Shown here: piece by piece, positions 34,917 through 43,101 of the stretch | How the letters are laid out: every line of letters begins with the position of its first letter | Numbering within the stretch: position 1 is the stretch's first letter | Position numbers and translations under genes: made by a program | Assembly: GCA_050290245.1 (NCBI GenBank) | Contig: JBNKHH010000033.1 | Coordinates: 1-64,000, forward strand | Direction: 5' to 3' | DNA: 64,000 nucleotides | Source of the DNA: JBNKHH01 sp050290245 | Lineage (GTDB): Bacteria > Pseudomonadota > Alphaproteobacteria > Rhodobacterales > Rhodobacteraceae | The notes under the pieces: model-generated | What the model saw: the letters and a program-made list of their open reading frames with translations, nothing else | Told to the model about the DNA's origin: nothing | The model's database searches: none

Positions 34917-36008
34917 TTAGTCGTCATTGTCCCTCAATGGAACCGATTTCTTTAACGTTTTTATGTCCTCCATCAGACGAGGCAGACGGCGCCAGTTCTG
35001 TCCGGCTTCGATAAACTGCTCCATCTTCATCGCAGGGTAGCCAAGAACAACGCGACCGGCAGGAACCTTGGACAGGATCTTGCTGGCGCCACCGGCAACC
35101 ACGTCGTCCCCAACAAAGATGTTGTCCGACACGCCCGTCTGGCCGCCAAGGACCACGCGATCCCCGATCCGGGTCGATCCGGCGATCCCGGCCTGGGCAC
35201 AGATCAACCCGTCTTCTCCCACGATAACGTTGTGGCCCAGGTGCACGAGGTTATCCAGCTTGGTACGGTTTCCGACCTGGGTCGCGCGGATCGTGCCGCT
35301 GTCGATGGTCGAATTCGCCCCAACCTCGACATCGTCACCGATCTCGACACCACCCAGCGAATGAATTCGCGTCCAGCCCTGGTTTTTCGCCTCGGTCTCC
35401 CGCCCAAGTGAGCCTCGCGCCTCCTCGACCCGGCTCTTTTCCGGCGTGACAAAGCTGAAACCGTCCGCCCCAATGGTGGCGCCGGCCTGAACAATGAACC
35501 GATCCCCGATCCGCACCCTCGGCCCGATGTGGACACGCGGATGGATCAGAGCATCCTCGCCAATCGTGACGTCCTCGGTAATGGACACGTGCGAGCCGAT
35601 CCGGCACCGGACCCCGATCCGCACCCGTGCTCCGATGACTACCAGGGGTCCGATGGCGGCCCCCTCGCCGATCTCTGCCGAGGGATCAATCACGGCGGTC
35701 GGGTGGATGCCTGGCGCAATTTCCGGTCCCGGGTCCATCAACTTGGTCAGCCCCGACAGCGCATAGCGCGGCCGCGGAACGATGATCGCGGCTTCAAGGC
35801 CGAGGGACTGCCAGTCCGCCCCGTCCCAGACTATTGCGGCGCGGGCACGGCCCTCCGAAAGGCCGGCAGCGAATTTGGAACTCATGGCAAGGGCCAGATC
35901 ACCGGGCCCCGCCATGGCTGGTTCTGCCGCGCCGGAGATGGAAATATCAACGGCGCCGTAGGCCTGTGCCTCCAGCGCCGCTGCGATCTCTTTGACGGTA
36001 AAGCTCAT
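34917..36008 (-). CDS. LpxD-like UDP-acylglucosamine N-acyltransferase, divergent
   Basis: A 363-residue left-handed beta-helix acyltransferase with an LpxD N-terminal domain (MSFTVKEIAAALEAQ) and about eight hexapeptide coils (IGEGAAIGPLVVIGARVRIG and following). The catalytic His is likely in LDNLVHLGHNVIVG (about residue 257). Where typical LpxD has a TTIDRG block, this protein has STIDSG, so it is a divergent member. LpxD adds the N-linked 3-hydroxyacyl chain in lipid A from an ACP; this one has its own ACP downstream. ATG 36008 fits the family start. Confidence 0.85.
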   Translation of the reverse strand: MSFTVKEIAAALEAQAYGAVDISISGAAEPAMAGPGDLALAMSSKFAAGLSEGRARAAIVWDGADWQSLGLEAAIIVPRPRYALSGLTKLMDPGPEIAPGIHPTAVIDPSAEIGEGAAIGPLVVIGARVRIGVRCRIGSHVSITEDVTIGEDALIHPRVHIGPRVRIGDRFIVQAGATIGADGFSFVTPEKSRVEEARGSLGRETEAKNQGWTRIHSLGGVEIGDDVEVGANSTIDSGTIRATQVGNRTKLDNLVHLGHNVIVGEDGLICAQAGIAGSTRIGDRVVLGGQTGVSDNIFVGDDVVAGGASKILSKVPAGRVVLGYPAMKMEQFIEAGQNWRRLPRLMEDIKTLKKSVPLRDNDD

Positions 36009-36035
36009 GGCATAGGCCCCCTTCAGGCCCAAGCC

Positions 36036-37640
36036 TTAGCCCCGAACCGTGCGAAGCGAAACCCCGGCCTGCTTCAAAGCGGCCCAGATCCGCGCATCAC
36101 GGCCATAGACGTCGTCACGGAACTGTACCTTGCCTTTGGCCGGCGCGATTGCCGTGCGATAGACAATGTGCACCGGCACATACTCTTCCAACTCAACAAT
36201 CGTCTCATGACCAGTCTGAAGGCGTTCCCTGAAGAACGCTTCGGGGTTGCGTGTCTGTTTTGCCAGCAGCGTATAGGCAAAATCGAAGGGATCGTTCAGA
36301 CGAATACAACCGTGGCTGAATGCGCGGGTCTGTCGGCCGAACAGCCTCTTTTCCGGTGTGTCGTGCAGGTAAATGTTGTGCCGGTTCGGGAACATGAACT
36401 TGACCAGCCCGAGCGCGTTGCCGTCGGACGGCGGCTGCTTGAGATCGAAGGGAAAGGTCGTTTCGTCAAACTCGGTGAAGTCAATCGCGTCACGGGGCAC
36501 CGACTGGCCACGGGCGTCCGTGATTTTGAGATGACCCGCGGCAAAGGGATTGTTCTGCAACAATGGCAGATATTCCTTGATTGCGATCGAGCGCGGCACA
36601 TTCCACGTCGGATTGATGACCATGTGTTCCATCACGTCGGAAAATTCGGGCGTGCGACGGTCACTGGCATTCGCGCCCACGACCGAGCGCGTCTCAAAAG
36701 AGACCTTGCCATTATCGATGATCTTGGCCTGGTAGTCCGTGATATTCACCCAGATATGGCGCTTGCCTCGGGGCATGTTGGTCCAGCGCTCACGCTCCAT
36801 CGCCACGATGACCTGGGTCAGCCGTGTCGCCGGCTCGATGTTGATCGCTGACAGCGTTCCGGCCCCGGCGACACCATCGGTGTGAAGCCCGTGATCGCTT
36901 TGGAACACCGCAACAGCCTTGCGCAGCTTGTCGTCATAGGTCGAGCTTGACGTGCGGCGCATGTATCCCATGGCGATGAGCCGGTTGCGCAGCTGGACCA
37001 CGGCCTTGCCGGAATCGCCCAGCTCCAGTTTGCTTGCCTGCACCTTGTCGCCCCAGCCGCCCTTGCCGATGACCTTTTCCAGCCGCAGTTTTTCTTTCAT
37101 GAGCCGCGCATACTCAGGGTTCGAAGGCGGAAGGGACCGGATAAAGCCCTTGGGAGAGGATTTGGAAAAAGCCGTCAGGATAGACGTCCGGTCGCGATAG
37201 GGCACTTCGCGCACGATGCCGCTGTCAATGCGCCCTGGCACCAGGACGCCCGTTTGAATGTCGCGGGCATATTGCAGGAACAGCTTGGAAAGCATCACCT
37301 CCAGGCGTCCAAGATCCCGCTCGGATTTGACCGCCCTGAGATTGATTTCAAGATTTGCGGTGTCATAGGCAGGAAGGCCGTGCTCCGGAGCTTCCCTGAG
37401 TGCCCGCAACAGGGCCTCGCGACGCTGTTTTGACTTGCCGCCCCTCTCGGTCCAGATCGCCGCGTATCCGTTCGCCTTGTAGAATTTGGCGATGTCCCGA
37501 TCCGATGCTGCAGTTTCGGCGACCGATTGCATAAAGGCGGTGACCTGCGCATAGGCCGGGGCGGTCCATGAGACGGCCAGCAGGCTCAACGCAACTGTTG
37601 TAAAGATCGTCAGTTTTCTAAGGAAAGACGTGGCAGTCAT
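36036..37640 (-). CDS. L,D-transpeptidase, YcbB/LdtD type
   Basis: A 534-residue exported protein. The signal peptide (ATSFLRKLTIFTTVALS...APAYA) ends near residue 31, followed by a YcbB-like scaffold domain, a peptidoglycan-binding domain (about 200-270, LRNRLIAMGYM and AVAVFQSDHGL) and a YkuD catalytic domain with SHGCIRLNDPFDFAY (about residue 442). It makes 3-3 (meso-DAP to meso-DAP) cross-links in the periplasm. ATG 37640 is chosen because the signal peptide starts there. It is first in the operon with lpxD-like, ACP and KS genes, and faces a MepK-like gene. Confidence 0.9.
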   Translation of the reverse strand: MTATSFLRKLTIFTTVALSLLAVSWTAPAYAQVTAFMQSVAETAASDRDIAKFYKANGYAAIWTERGGKSKQRREALLRALREAPEHGLPAYDTANLEINLRAVKSERDLGRLEVMLSKLFLQYARDIQTGVLVPGRIDSGIVREVPYRDRTSILTAFSKSSPKGFIRSLPPSNPEYARLMKEKLRLEKVIGKGGWGDKVQASKLELGDSGKAVVQLRNRLIAMGYMRRTSSSTYDDKLRKAVAVFQSDHGLHTDGVAGAGTLSAINIEPATRLTQVIVAMERERWTNMPRGKRHIWVNITDYQAKIIDNGKVSFETRSVVGANASDRRTPEFSDVMEHMVINPTWNVPRSIAIKEYLPLLQNNPFAAGHLKITDARGQSVPRDAIDFTEFDETTFPFDLKQPPSDGNALGLVKFMFPNRHNIYLHDTPEKRLFGRQTRAFSHGCIRLNDPFDFAYTLLAKQTRNPEAFFRERLQTGHETIVELEEYVPVHIVYRTAIAPAKGKVQFRDDVYGRDARIWAALKQAGVSLRTVRG

Positions 37641-37956
37641 CTCGATTCCAATACTTTTGAACCCCCAAAGCACAGTCGTTTTGTCACGGAAACCATTAAG
37701 GGTGTCTATTCACGTTTAAGCTAGTTTGCGTCTCTGTCGCCTTGCTGCAACGCTCTGTAAACCTCAATGTCACAGTTCGGTTCCAAATGGGGCATTGGCG
37801 AAAATTTGCCGATTTCAGGCCACAATACCTAAAACCCTCCTAACACTGTTTATCCCATTAACCTTTTGGGCCATAAAAGCCTCGCACCGGGGGATTGGGG
37901 TGTTCTTCACGACCGCGTCACAAGCGGCGGAAGACTCGAAATGGGACACGTGACTG
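37641..37956. promoter_or_regulatory. 316-bp divergent intergenic region, Ldt and MepK-like genes
   Basis: No reading frame with good support lies here. It separates two divergently transcribed peptidoglycan genes and is more A+T-rich than its flanks, with several TTAA/CATAA stretches (for example around 37855-37880), as expected for two promoters. I find no clear long inverted repeat and do not name specific hexamers. Confidence 0.5.
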
Positions 37957-38526
37957 ATGACTGCATCCAGTAAAATGGGCATGACACGCAGAGGCTTGCT
38001 TTCTGCATTCGCAGCAACAACCGTGGCAGCGGCACCGACATTTGCCAACGCCTTCGGCCTGCTGCGCGGCGCCGGCGATATCCGCAGCATCAACATGCAC
38101 TCTGGCCGCACCGGTGAACGCCTCAACACCATTTACTGGATCGAGGGTGAATACATTCCCGAGGCCATGGCCGAGATCAACAAATTCATGCGCGACTGGC
38201 GCACCGGCGGCGTGGTCGACTTCGACAACCGCACCGTAGACATTCTCGCCGCCTCGCACCGCCTTCTCGACTGCGATACCCCCTACCTGCTCCTTTCAGG
38301 CTACCGTTCGCCAAAGACAAACGCCATGTTGCGGTCCAAGTCTCGCGCAGTTGCCCGCAACTCGCTGCATATGAAAGGCCAGGCTGCCGACATCCGCCTG
38401 CCGAACCGCAGCGTCAGCCAGATTTCCCGCGCCGCAATCTCGTGCTCTGCCGGCGGAGTTGGCAAATACTCGGGTTCGAACTTCGTCCACATGGACTGCG
38501 GCCCGATCCGTGTCTGGGGCCGCTAG
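37957..38526 (+). CDS. DUF882 / MepK-like peptidoglycan endopeptidase, Tat-exported
   Basis: A 189-residue M15-type protein (YcbK/MepK group). The N-terminus carries TRRGLLSAFAATTVAAAP with twin arginines, a Tat-type signal ending near ...TFANA. Metal ligands are visible in SLHMKGQAADIRLP (about 139, His-x6-Asp) and FVHMDCGPIRVWGR at the end. E. coli MepK cuts 3-3 cross-links and is encoded next to ldtD, so pairing with the facing L,D-transpeptidase makes the same activity likely. ATG 37957 is used; the shorter start MGMTRRGLL is possible. Confidence 0.88.
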   Translation: MTASSKMGMTRRGLLSAFAATTVAAAPTFANAFGLLRGAGDIRSINMHSGRTGERLNTIYWIEGEYIPEAMAEINKFMRDWRTGGVVDFDNRTVDILAASHRLLDCDTPYLLLSGYRSPKTNAMLRSKSRAVARNSLHMKGQAADIRLPNRSVSQISRAAISCSAGGVGKYSGSNFVHMDCGPIRVWGR

Positions 38527-38559
38527 ACCTCACCTTCAACGTCCCTCCCCCTCACCGCG

Positions 38560-38582
38560 CGCGTCCCTCAGGGGCGCGTTTT
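38560..38582 (+). terminator. Rho-independent terminator after the MepK-like gene
   Basis: CGCGTCCC (38560-38567) pairs with GGGGCGCG (38571-38578) around TCA with one T-G wobble pair, followed by TTTT and a second T-run. It lies 33 bases past the stop. Confidence 0.7.
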
Positions 38583-38648
38583 GCGTTTTGGAGTCTCTGC
38601 TGCACATGCCGCTTTGTAGCGTCGACATAGTCAGGTGCACGACGACGA

Positions 38649-39389
38649 TCAGCAGGTATAGTTCATCGCCAGCCGTCCCGCATCGACATAGATCGTCTCG
38701 CCGGTAATATAGCTTGCCTTCGGACTCGCCAGGAAAGCCACAACATCGCCTATCTCGCGCGCGGTACCGATCCGCTTCAACGGCGTCCGCGACATCACCA
38801 TGGCCATCGCCTCGGGGCTGGCGTTCACACTGGACAGCATATCAGTGTCGATCGAGCCCGGCCCCACGGCATTCACCCTGATGTTATGAGGCGCCAGAGC
38901 GAGCGCCGCCGACTTGGTCAATTGCATGACCCCGCCTTTCGAGGCGCAGTAAGCTGGTATCGACGGGATCGCCACCTGCGCGTTGATTGAGGACATGTTT
39001 ACGATTGCGCCTTCAATCCCGGCATCAACCATGCCCCTGGCCGCGTGCTGAATCGCCAGAAATGAACCCGTCAGATTGACGTCAATAACTTTCCGGAAAT
39101 CAGCTGCATCCAAGGTCAGGACGTCGCCCGCCAAGGCTATCCCGGCATTGTTCACCAGGGCACTCAACGGCCCATGATCCGCATGGATCGCAGCGAACAT
39201 TTCGGCCACTGCCGCCTCGTCTCCCATGTCGCAAACATAGGACCTGCCGCCCAGTCTTTCAGCCGCCTCGGCAACTTTGTCGCCCTGGATATCCGAAAGT
39301 ATGATCTGGTATCCATCCTCGGCCATCGCTTCGGCGCAGGCATATCCGATGCCCTGTGCGCCGCCTGTTATCAATGCGCTACGCGTCAT
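38649..39389 (-). CDS. SDR-family oxidoreductase
   Basis: A 246-residue classical short-chain dehydrogenase. The cofactor loop is TGGAQGIGYA (about 8-17), with NNAGIA (about 81) and the catalytic set Ser in NMSSINAQ (about 134) and Tyr/Lys in AYCASKGG (about 146-150). Asp in LSDIQGD (about residue 32) after the second strand suggests NAD preference. It is the last of four overlapping genes with the FAD oxidoreductase and hyuA/hyuB, so it probably oxidises or reduces an intermediate of that pathway. Confidence 0.88.
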   Translation of the reverse strand: MTRSALITGGAQGIGYACAEAMAEDGYQIILSDIQGDKVAEAAERLGGRSYVCDMGDEAAVAEMFAAIHADHGPLSALVNNAGIALAGDVLTLDAADFRKVIDVNLTGSFLAIQHAARGMVDAGIEGAIVNMSSINAQVAIPSIPAYCASKGGVMQLTKSAALALAPHNIRVNAVGPGSIDTDMLSSVNASPEAMAMVMSRTPLKRIGTAREIGDVVAFLASPKASYITGETIYVDAGRLAMNYTC

Positions 39390-41032
39390 TTCTGGCTGTC
39401 CACTCCATAGTCATCCTTTGCCTGTTTCGCGGTGATCAGCCCGGCCTCCAGGTCGCTGCGCACCGCCTCTGGCGCGCGTTCGCCTGCCAAACCATAGCCA
39501 CCACCGCCGGGAAGGGACAGCCTGAGCCGCTGCCCCCCAGAAACCTTTTGGCGGCCTTTGCTCTTCAACTTCGTCCCATCGGCAAGCTCAACCCGACCCT
39601 CTGCCCCCGCGCCTCCGCCGTCACGGCCGCGTGCAGGGTTGTCACAGCGGTCGAACATGGCATTGAACCAGATATCATAGCCTTCACGCGGCTCGATTTC
39701 GATCACCTGCCCCAAGCCGCCGCGCATCCGTCCGACCCCGCCGGAGCCTTCGCGCAACTCCTTTCGCCAGACCGTGATCGGGCCAACCTGCTCGGTCGCC
39801 TCCACACTCATGGTCGAAACCCCCGAGGGAAACGCGGTCGCGCTCAACCCGTCCAAGCCGGGCCGGGCTCCCGTCCCGCCCGAGTTGAACATCAACACCT
39901 CGCGCGCCGCCAAACCGGGCTTCGCCTCGACGGGACGGCAGGATATCTGGATGTTCCACAGGGCGCTGGCCCCTTCGGCGGGCACCGTATCGGGCAGCGC
40001 CTGATGCAGCGCCCCCAACACGACGTCCGGAACCAGATGACCCATGACATGGCGAACCGAGACCGGCGCAGGCCGTTTTGCTGCCAGTATCGAACCCTCT
40101 GGTGCCGAGATTTCGAAGGGTTCCAGCGCCGCCCAGTTGTTCGGAACCTCCGGCGCAATCGCGCATTTCAACGCATAGCAGGCATAGGCGCGGGTATAGA
40201 CCTCGGGACAGTTCACGCCAAAGGCGCTCATGCCGGAGGTGCCGTCGAAATCGGCCGCGATCCGGTCTCCTTCTTTCGTCAACGTCACCACCATCGTCAC
40301 CGGCGCGTCATAGCCGTCGACCTGCATCTCGTGCCGCCAGGTCCCGTCCGGCACCTTGGCAATCGCCGCCCGCGTGGCGCTCCGGCTCGCTGTTGCGATG
40401 AAGTCCGAGAGCGCTTCGAGGTCCGCCGCGCCGAATTCGTCCAGCATCGCCTGAAGCCGCTTGTCCCCCGCCGCGTTGCAGGCGGCCAGCGAGTACATGT
40501 CGCCCACCACCTGAACCGGCTCGCGGACGTTGGCCCGCACGATGTGCAAGAGCATCTCGTTAACCTCGCCGCGCTCGGCGAACTTCATGATCGGGATCAA
40601 GAGCCCCTCTTCAAAGACCTCGCTGGCATCGGGACCAAACCCGCGTCCGCCAACATCGACCACATGAGCCGTACAGGCAAAGAAACCGATCAGGAGACCC
40701 GCGCGAAAGACCGGTGTGACCACCGTAATATCGTGCAAATGTCCCGTGCCATGCCAGGGGTCGTTCGTCAGGTAGACATCGCCGTCGTACATGTTCTGCC
40801 GCCCGATGGCCGCAATGAAATGGCCGACGCTCTCGGCCATGGCGTTCACGTGTCCCGGCGTGCCCGTTACCGCCTGTGCCATCATCCGGCCGCGCGCGTC
40901 GAACAGCCCTGCCGACAGATCTCCGGCCTCGCGCACACTGGTCGAGAACGCCGTCCGGACAAGCGTCATTGCCTGCTCTTCCACCACGGCGATCAGGCGG
41001 TTCCACATGATCTGGTTGTCTATGCCACTCAT
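39386..41032 (-). CDS. hyuB: Hydantoinase B / oxoprolinase family subunit
   Basis: A 548-residue HyuB-type subunit. It starts with the family pattern IMWNRLIAVVEEQAMTLVRTAFS (seen in two pieces) and has DVYLTNDPWHGTGHLHDITVV (about 103, in part), ADFDGTSGMSAFGVNCP (about 267) and GGGGYG near the end (about 520). With HyuA it forms ATP-dependent ring-opening enzymes acting on 5-oxoproline, N-methylhydantoin or similar compounds, or related carboxylases. It overlaps hyuA and the SDR gene by four bases each. Confidence 0.9.
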   Translation of the reverse strand: MSGIDNQIMWNRLIAVVEEQAMTLVRTAFSTSVREAGDLSAGLFDARGRMMAQAVTGTPGHVNAMAESVGHFIAAIGRQNMYDGDVYLTNDPWHGTGHLHDITVVTPVFRAGLLIGFFACTAHVVDVGGRGFGPDASEVFEEGLLIPIMKFAERGEVNEMLLHIVRANVREPVQVVGDMYSLAACNAAGDKRLQAMLDEFGAADLEALSDFIATASRSATRAAIAKVPDGTWRHEMQVDGYDAPVTMVVTLTKEGDRIAADFDGTSGMSAFGVNCPEVYTRAYACYALKCAIAPEVPNNWAALEPFEISAPEGSILAAKRPAPVSVRHVMGHLVPDVVLGALHQALPDTVPAEGASALWNIQISCRPVEAKPGLAAREVLMFNSGGTGARPGLDGLSATAFPSGVSTMSVEATEQVGPITVWRKELREGSGGVGRMRGGLGQVIEIEPREGYDIWFNAMFDRCDNPARGRDGGGAGAEGRVELADGTKLKSKGRQKVSGGQRLRLSLPGGGGYGLAGERAPEAVRSDLEAGLITAKQAKDDYGVDSQK

Positions 41033-43101
41033 GACACGCTTCCTTTCCGGATCAGCAGGAGGCAGCCGTCGCTTTGGGCGACAAGCCGGAACGCAGTGGT
41101 GACAATGGTTGTCGTTTCTTCCTCGACCACCACAGCGGGCCCCTCGACCATGTCGCCGGGGACCAAATCACTCCGCGCGATCTCGATGGCCCTGACGGTC
41201 TTGCGCAAAGCGGCGTCATAAAAGTCGCGCGTCTTTCCGGCCTTGGTCGCCCCCTCGATCCGCATCGTTACGGGTGCACGTCTCGGACGCGGACTGGCGA
41301 CGGAAACAGTCCAGTTGGTGACCTCGATCTCGAGGCCCTCGATGATGCGCCCGAACAACCGGCGATAGGCCATCTCGAACGCGTGCTTCAAGGTCAGGTC
41401 CGAGCCTTCGTCAAATCGGTTGATCGCAAGGGGCACCGGGATCTCCCAGCCCTGGCCCGCGTATCGCATATGCGCCGTCAGCCGGACTTCGGTCTTGCCT
41501 GTCTCGGCGCCAGCCTCGACGAACCCTCGGGCTTCATCCTCCATGGCCGCGATGGCCCCATTGACCGTCCCGGCGTCGAAGGCCTGCAGAGACTGGTACA
41601 ACCCGCGCGCGGTTTCATAACTGAATGGCGCCTCGAGGAACCCGATGGCCGACCCCACGCCAGCCCCCGGCGGGATCAGAACTGCATCCAACCCCAGCTT
41701 CTCGGCCAGCCGGGCCGCATGCAGTGGCGCGCCGCCGCCAAAGGCGACCATTGTGAACCGCTCGATCTCGCGCCCGTTTTCGACCGTGTGGACGCGGGCG
41801 GCGTTCGACATCTGCTCGTCGACCATCTCGGTCACGCCAAAGGCCGCATCACCCGCTGTAATGTCCTGCACCTGCCCGATCCGCGCGATCAGGGCCGCTT
41901 CCGACGCGGCCGCCTCCAACGGGATCTTCCCGCCCGCGAAATTTTCGCCGTCCAGACGTCCCAAGACGAGGTTCGCATCTGTTACCGTCGGCTCGTCCCC
42001 GCCGCGCCCGTAGCAGGCCGGTCCAGGCTCGGACCCTGCCGAACGCGGCCCGACCTGTATGCGTCCAAGGGCATCGACGCTGGCGATCGAGCCGCCGCCG
42101 GCCCCGATCTCGACCATCTCGACCACGGGCGTCGAAACGACCATCCCCGAGCCCTTCTTGAATCGGTAGGTTCGCGCGATTTCGAAGCTCGACGCTGTCT
42201 TGGGGGCGCCCTCCTCGATCAGACATATCTTGGCCGTCGTCCCACCCATGTCGAAACTCAAAGCCTTGTCCAGACCGAAGGCGCGCGCATAGCCGGCCGC
42301 AAAGATCGCGCCACCCGCTGGCCCGGATTCCAACAGCCGCACCGGCTCACGCGAGGCCGTCTCGACCGAGATCAGCCCTCCGCCCGAATGCATCATGTAG
42401 ATCGCACCCCGTATGCCCTCATCCTGCAAGGCTTCGACCAATCGACCGAGGTAATTCGCCACCTGTGGCCGCACGTAGGCGTTCGCGATGACCGTGTTGA
42501 ACCGGGGCAACTCCCGCATCTGAGGCGAGACCTGGGACGAGATCGACACCGCGAGATCGGGAGCAACCCGCGCGAAAACTTCGGCCACGAACCGCTCATG
42601 TGCGTCGTTGGCATAGGAATGCAAGAACCCGACCGCCACAGTCGCGAAATCCTCTGCGACGATCCGTGCCACCAGGGCCTCAACCTCGTCCTGGTCCAAT
42701 GCCAGCAGGACGTCGCCCTCCGGCGACATACGCTCGGCCAGTGTGAAGCGATCCTTCCGCGGCACCAACGGCTCTGGCAGCCTGAGGTTCAGATCATATT
42801 GCTCGAACCGATTCTCGCTCCGCATCTCGATGACGTCACGAAACCCCTCGGTCGTCACGAAAGCCGTCCTCGGTCCCGAGCGCTGGATCAGCGCATTGGT
42901 CACCAGCGTCGTGCCGTGAATGACCTGCCCGATCTCCGCCAGGGGCACGCCGGCCGAAGCGGCTACACGGCCTATCCCCTCAAGGATCGCGGCCTCGGGC
43001 CGAGCGTAGTTTGTGAGAACCTTGGTCGTCGAGCGACCGCCCGGATGGTCCAGTACAACGTCTGTGAACGTTCCGCCGATATCGACACCACACCGGATCA
43101 T
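41029..43101 (-). CDS. hyuA: Hydantoinase A / oxoprolinase family subunit
   Basis: A 690-residue HyuA subunit of the ASKHA-type ATPase superfamily. The N-terminal phosphate-binding block is CGVDIGGTFTDVVLD (about 4-18), HGTTLVTNALIQR (about 64) follows, and the second phosphate loop is FDMGGTTAKICLIEEG (about 285). GRGGDEPTVTDANLVLGRLD (about 367) is a family signature. The substrate could be 5-oxoproline, a hydantoin, or a similar cyclic amide; sequence does not settle it. It overlaps both neighbours by four bases, so it is translated in one coupled set. Confidence 0.9.
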   Translation of the reverse strand: MIRCGVDIGGTFTDVVLDHPGGRSTTKVLTNYARPEAAILEGIGRVAASAGVPLAEIGQVIHGTTLVTNALIQRSGPRTAFVTTEGFRDVIEMRSENRFEQYDLNLRLPEPLVPRKDRFTLAERMSPEGDVLLALDQDEVEALVARIVAEDFATVAVGFLHSYANDAHERFVAEVFARVAPDLAVSISSQVSPQMRELPRFNTVIANAYVRPQVANYLGRLVEALQDEGIRGAIYMMHSGGGLISVETASREPVRLLESGPAGGAIFAAGYARAFGLDKALSFDMGGTTAKICLIEEGAPKTASSFEIARTYRFKKGSGMVVSTPVVEMVEIGAGGGSIASVDALGRIQVGPRSAGSEPGPACYGRGGDEPTVTDANLVLGRLDGENFAGGKIPLEAAASEAALIARIGQVQDITAGDAAFGVTEMVDEQMSNAARVHTVENGREIERFTMVAFGGGAPLHAARLAEKLGLDAVLIPPGAGVGSAIGFLEAPFSYETARGLYQSLQAFDAGTVNGAIAAMEDEARGFVEAGAETGKTEVRLTAHMRYAGQGWEIPVPLAINRFDEGSDLTLKHAFEMAYRRLFGRIIEGLEIEVTNWTVSVASPRPRRAPVTMRIEGATKAGKTRDFYDAALRKTVRAIEIARSDLVPGDMVEGPAVVVEEETTTIVTTAFRLVAQSDGCLLLIRKGSVS

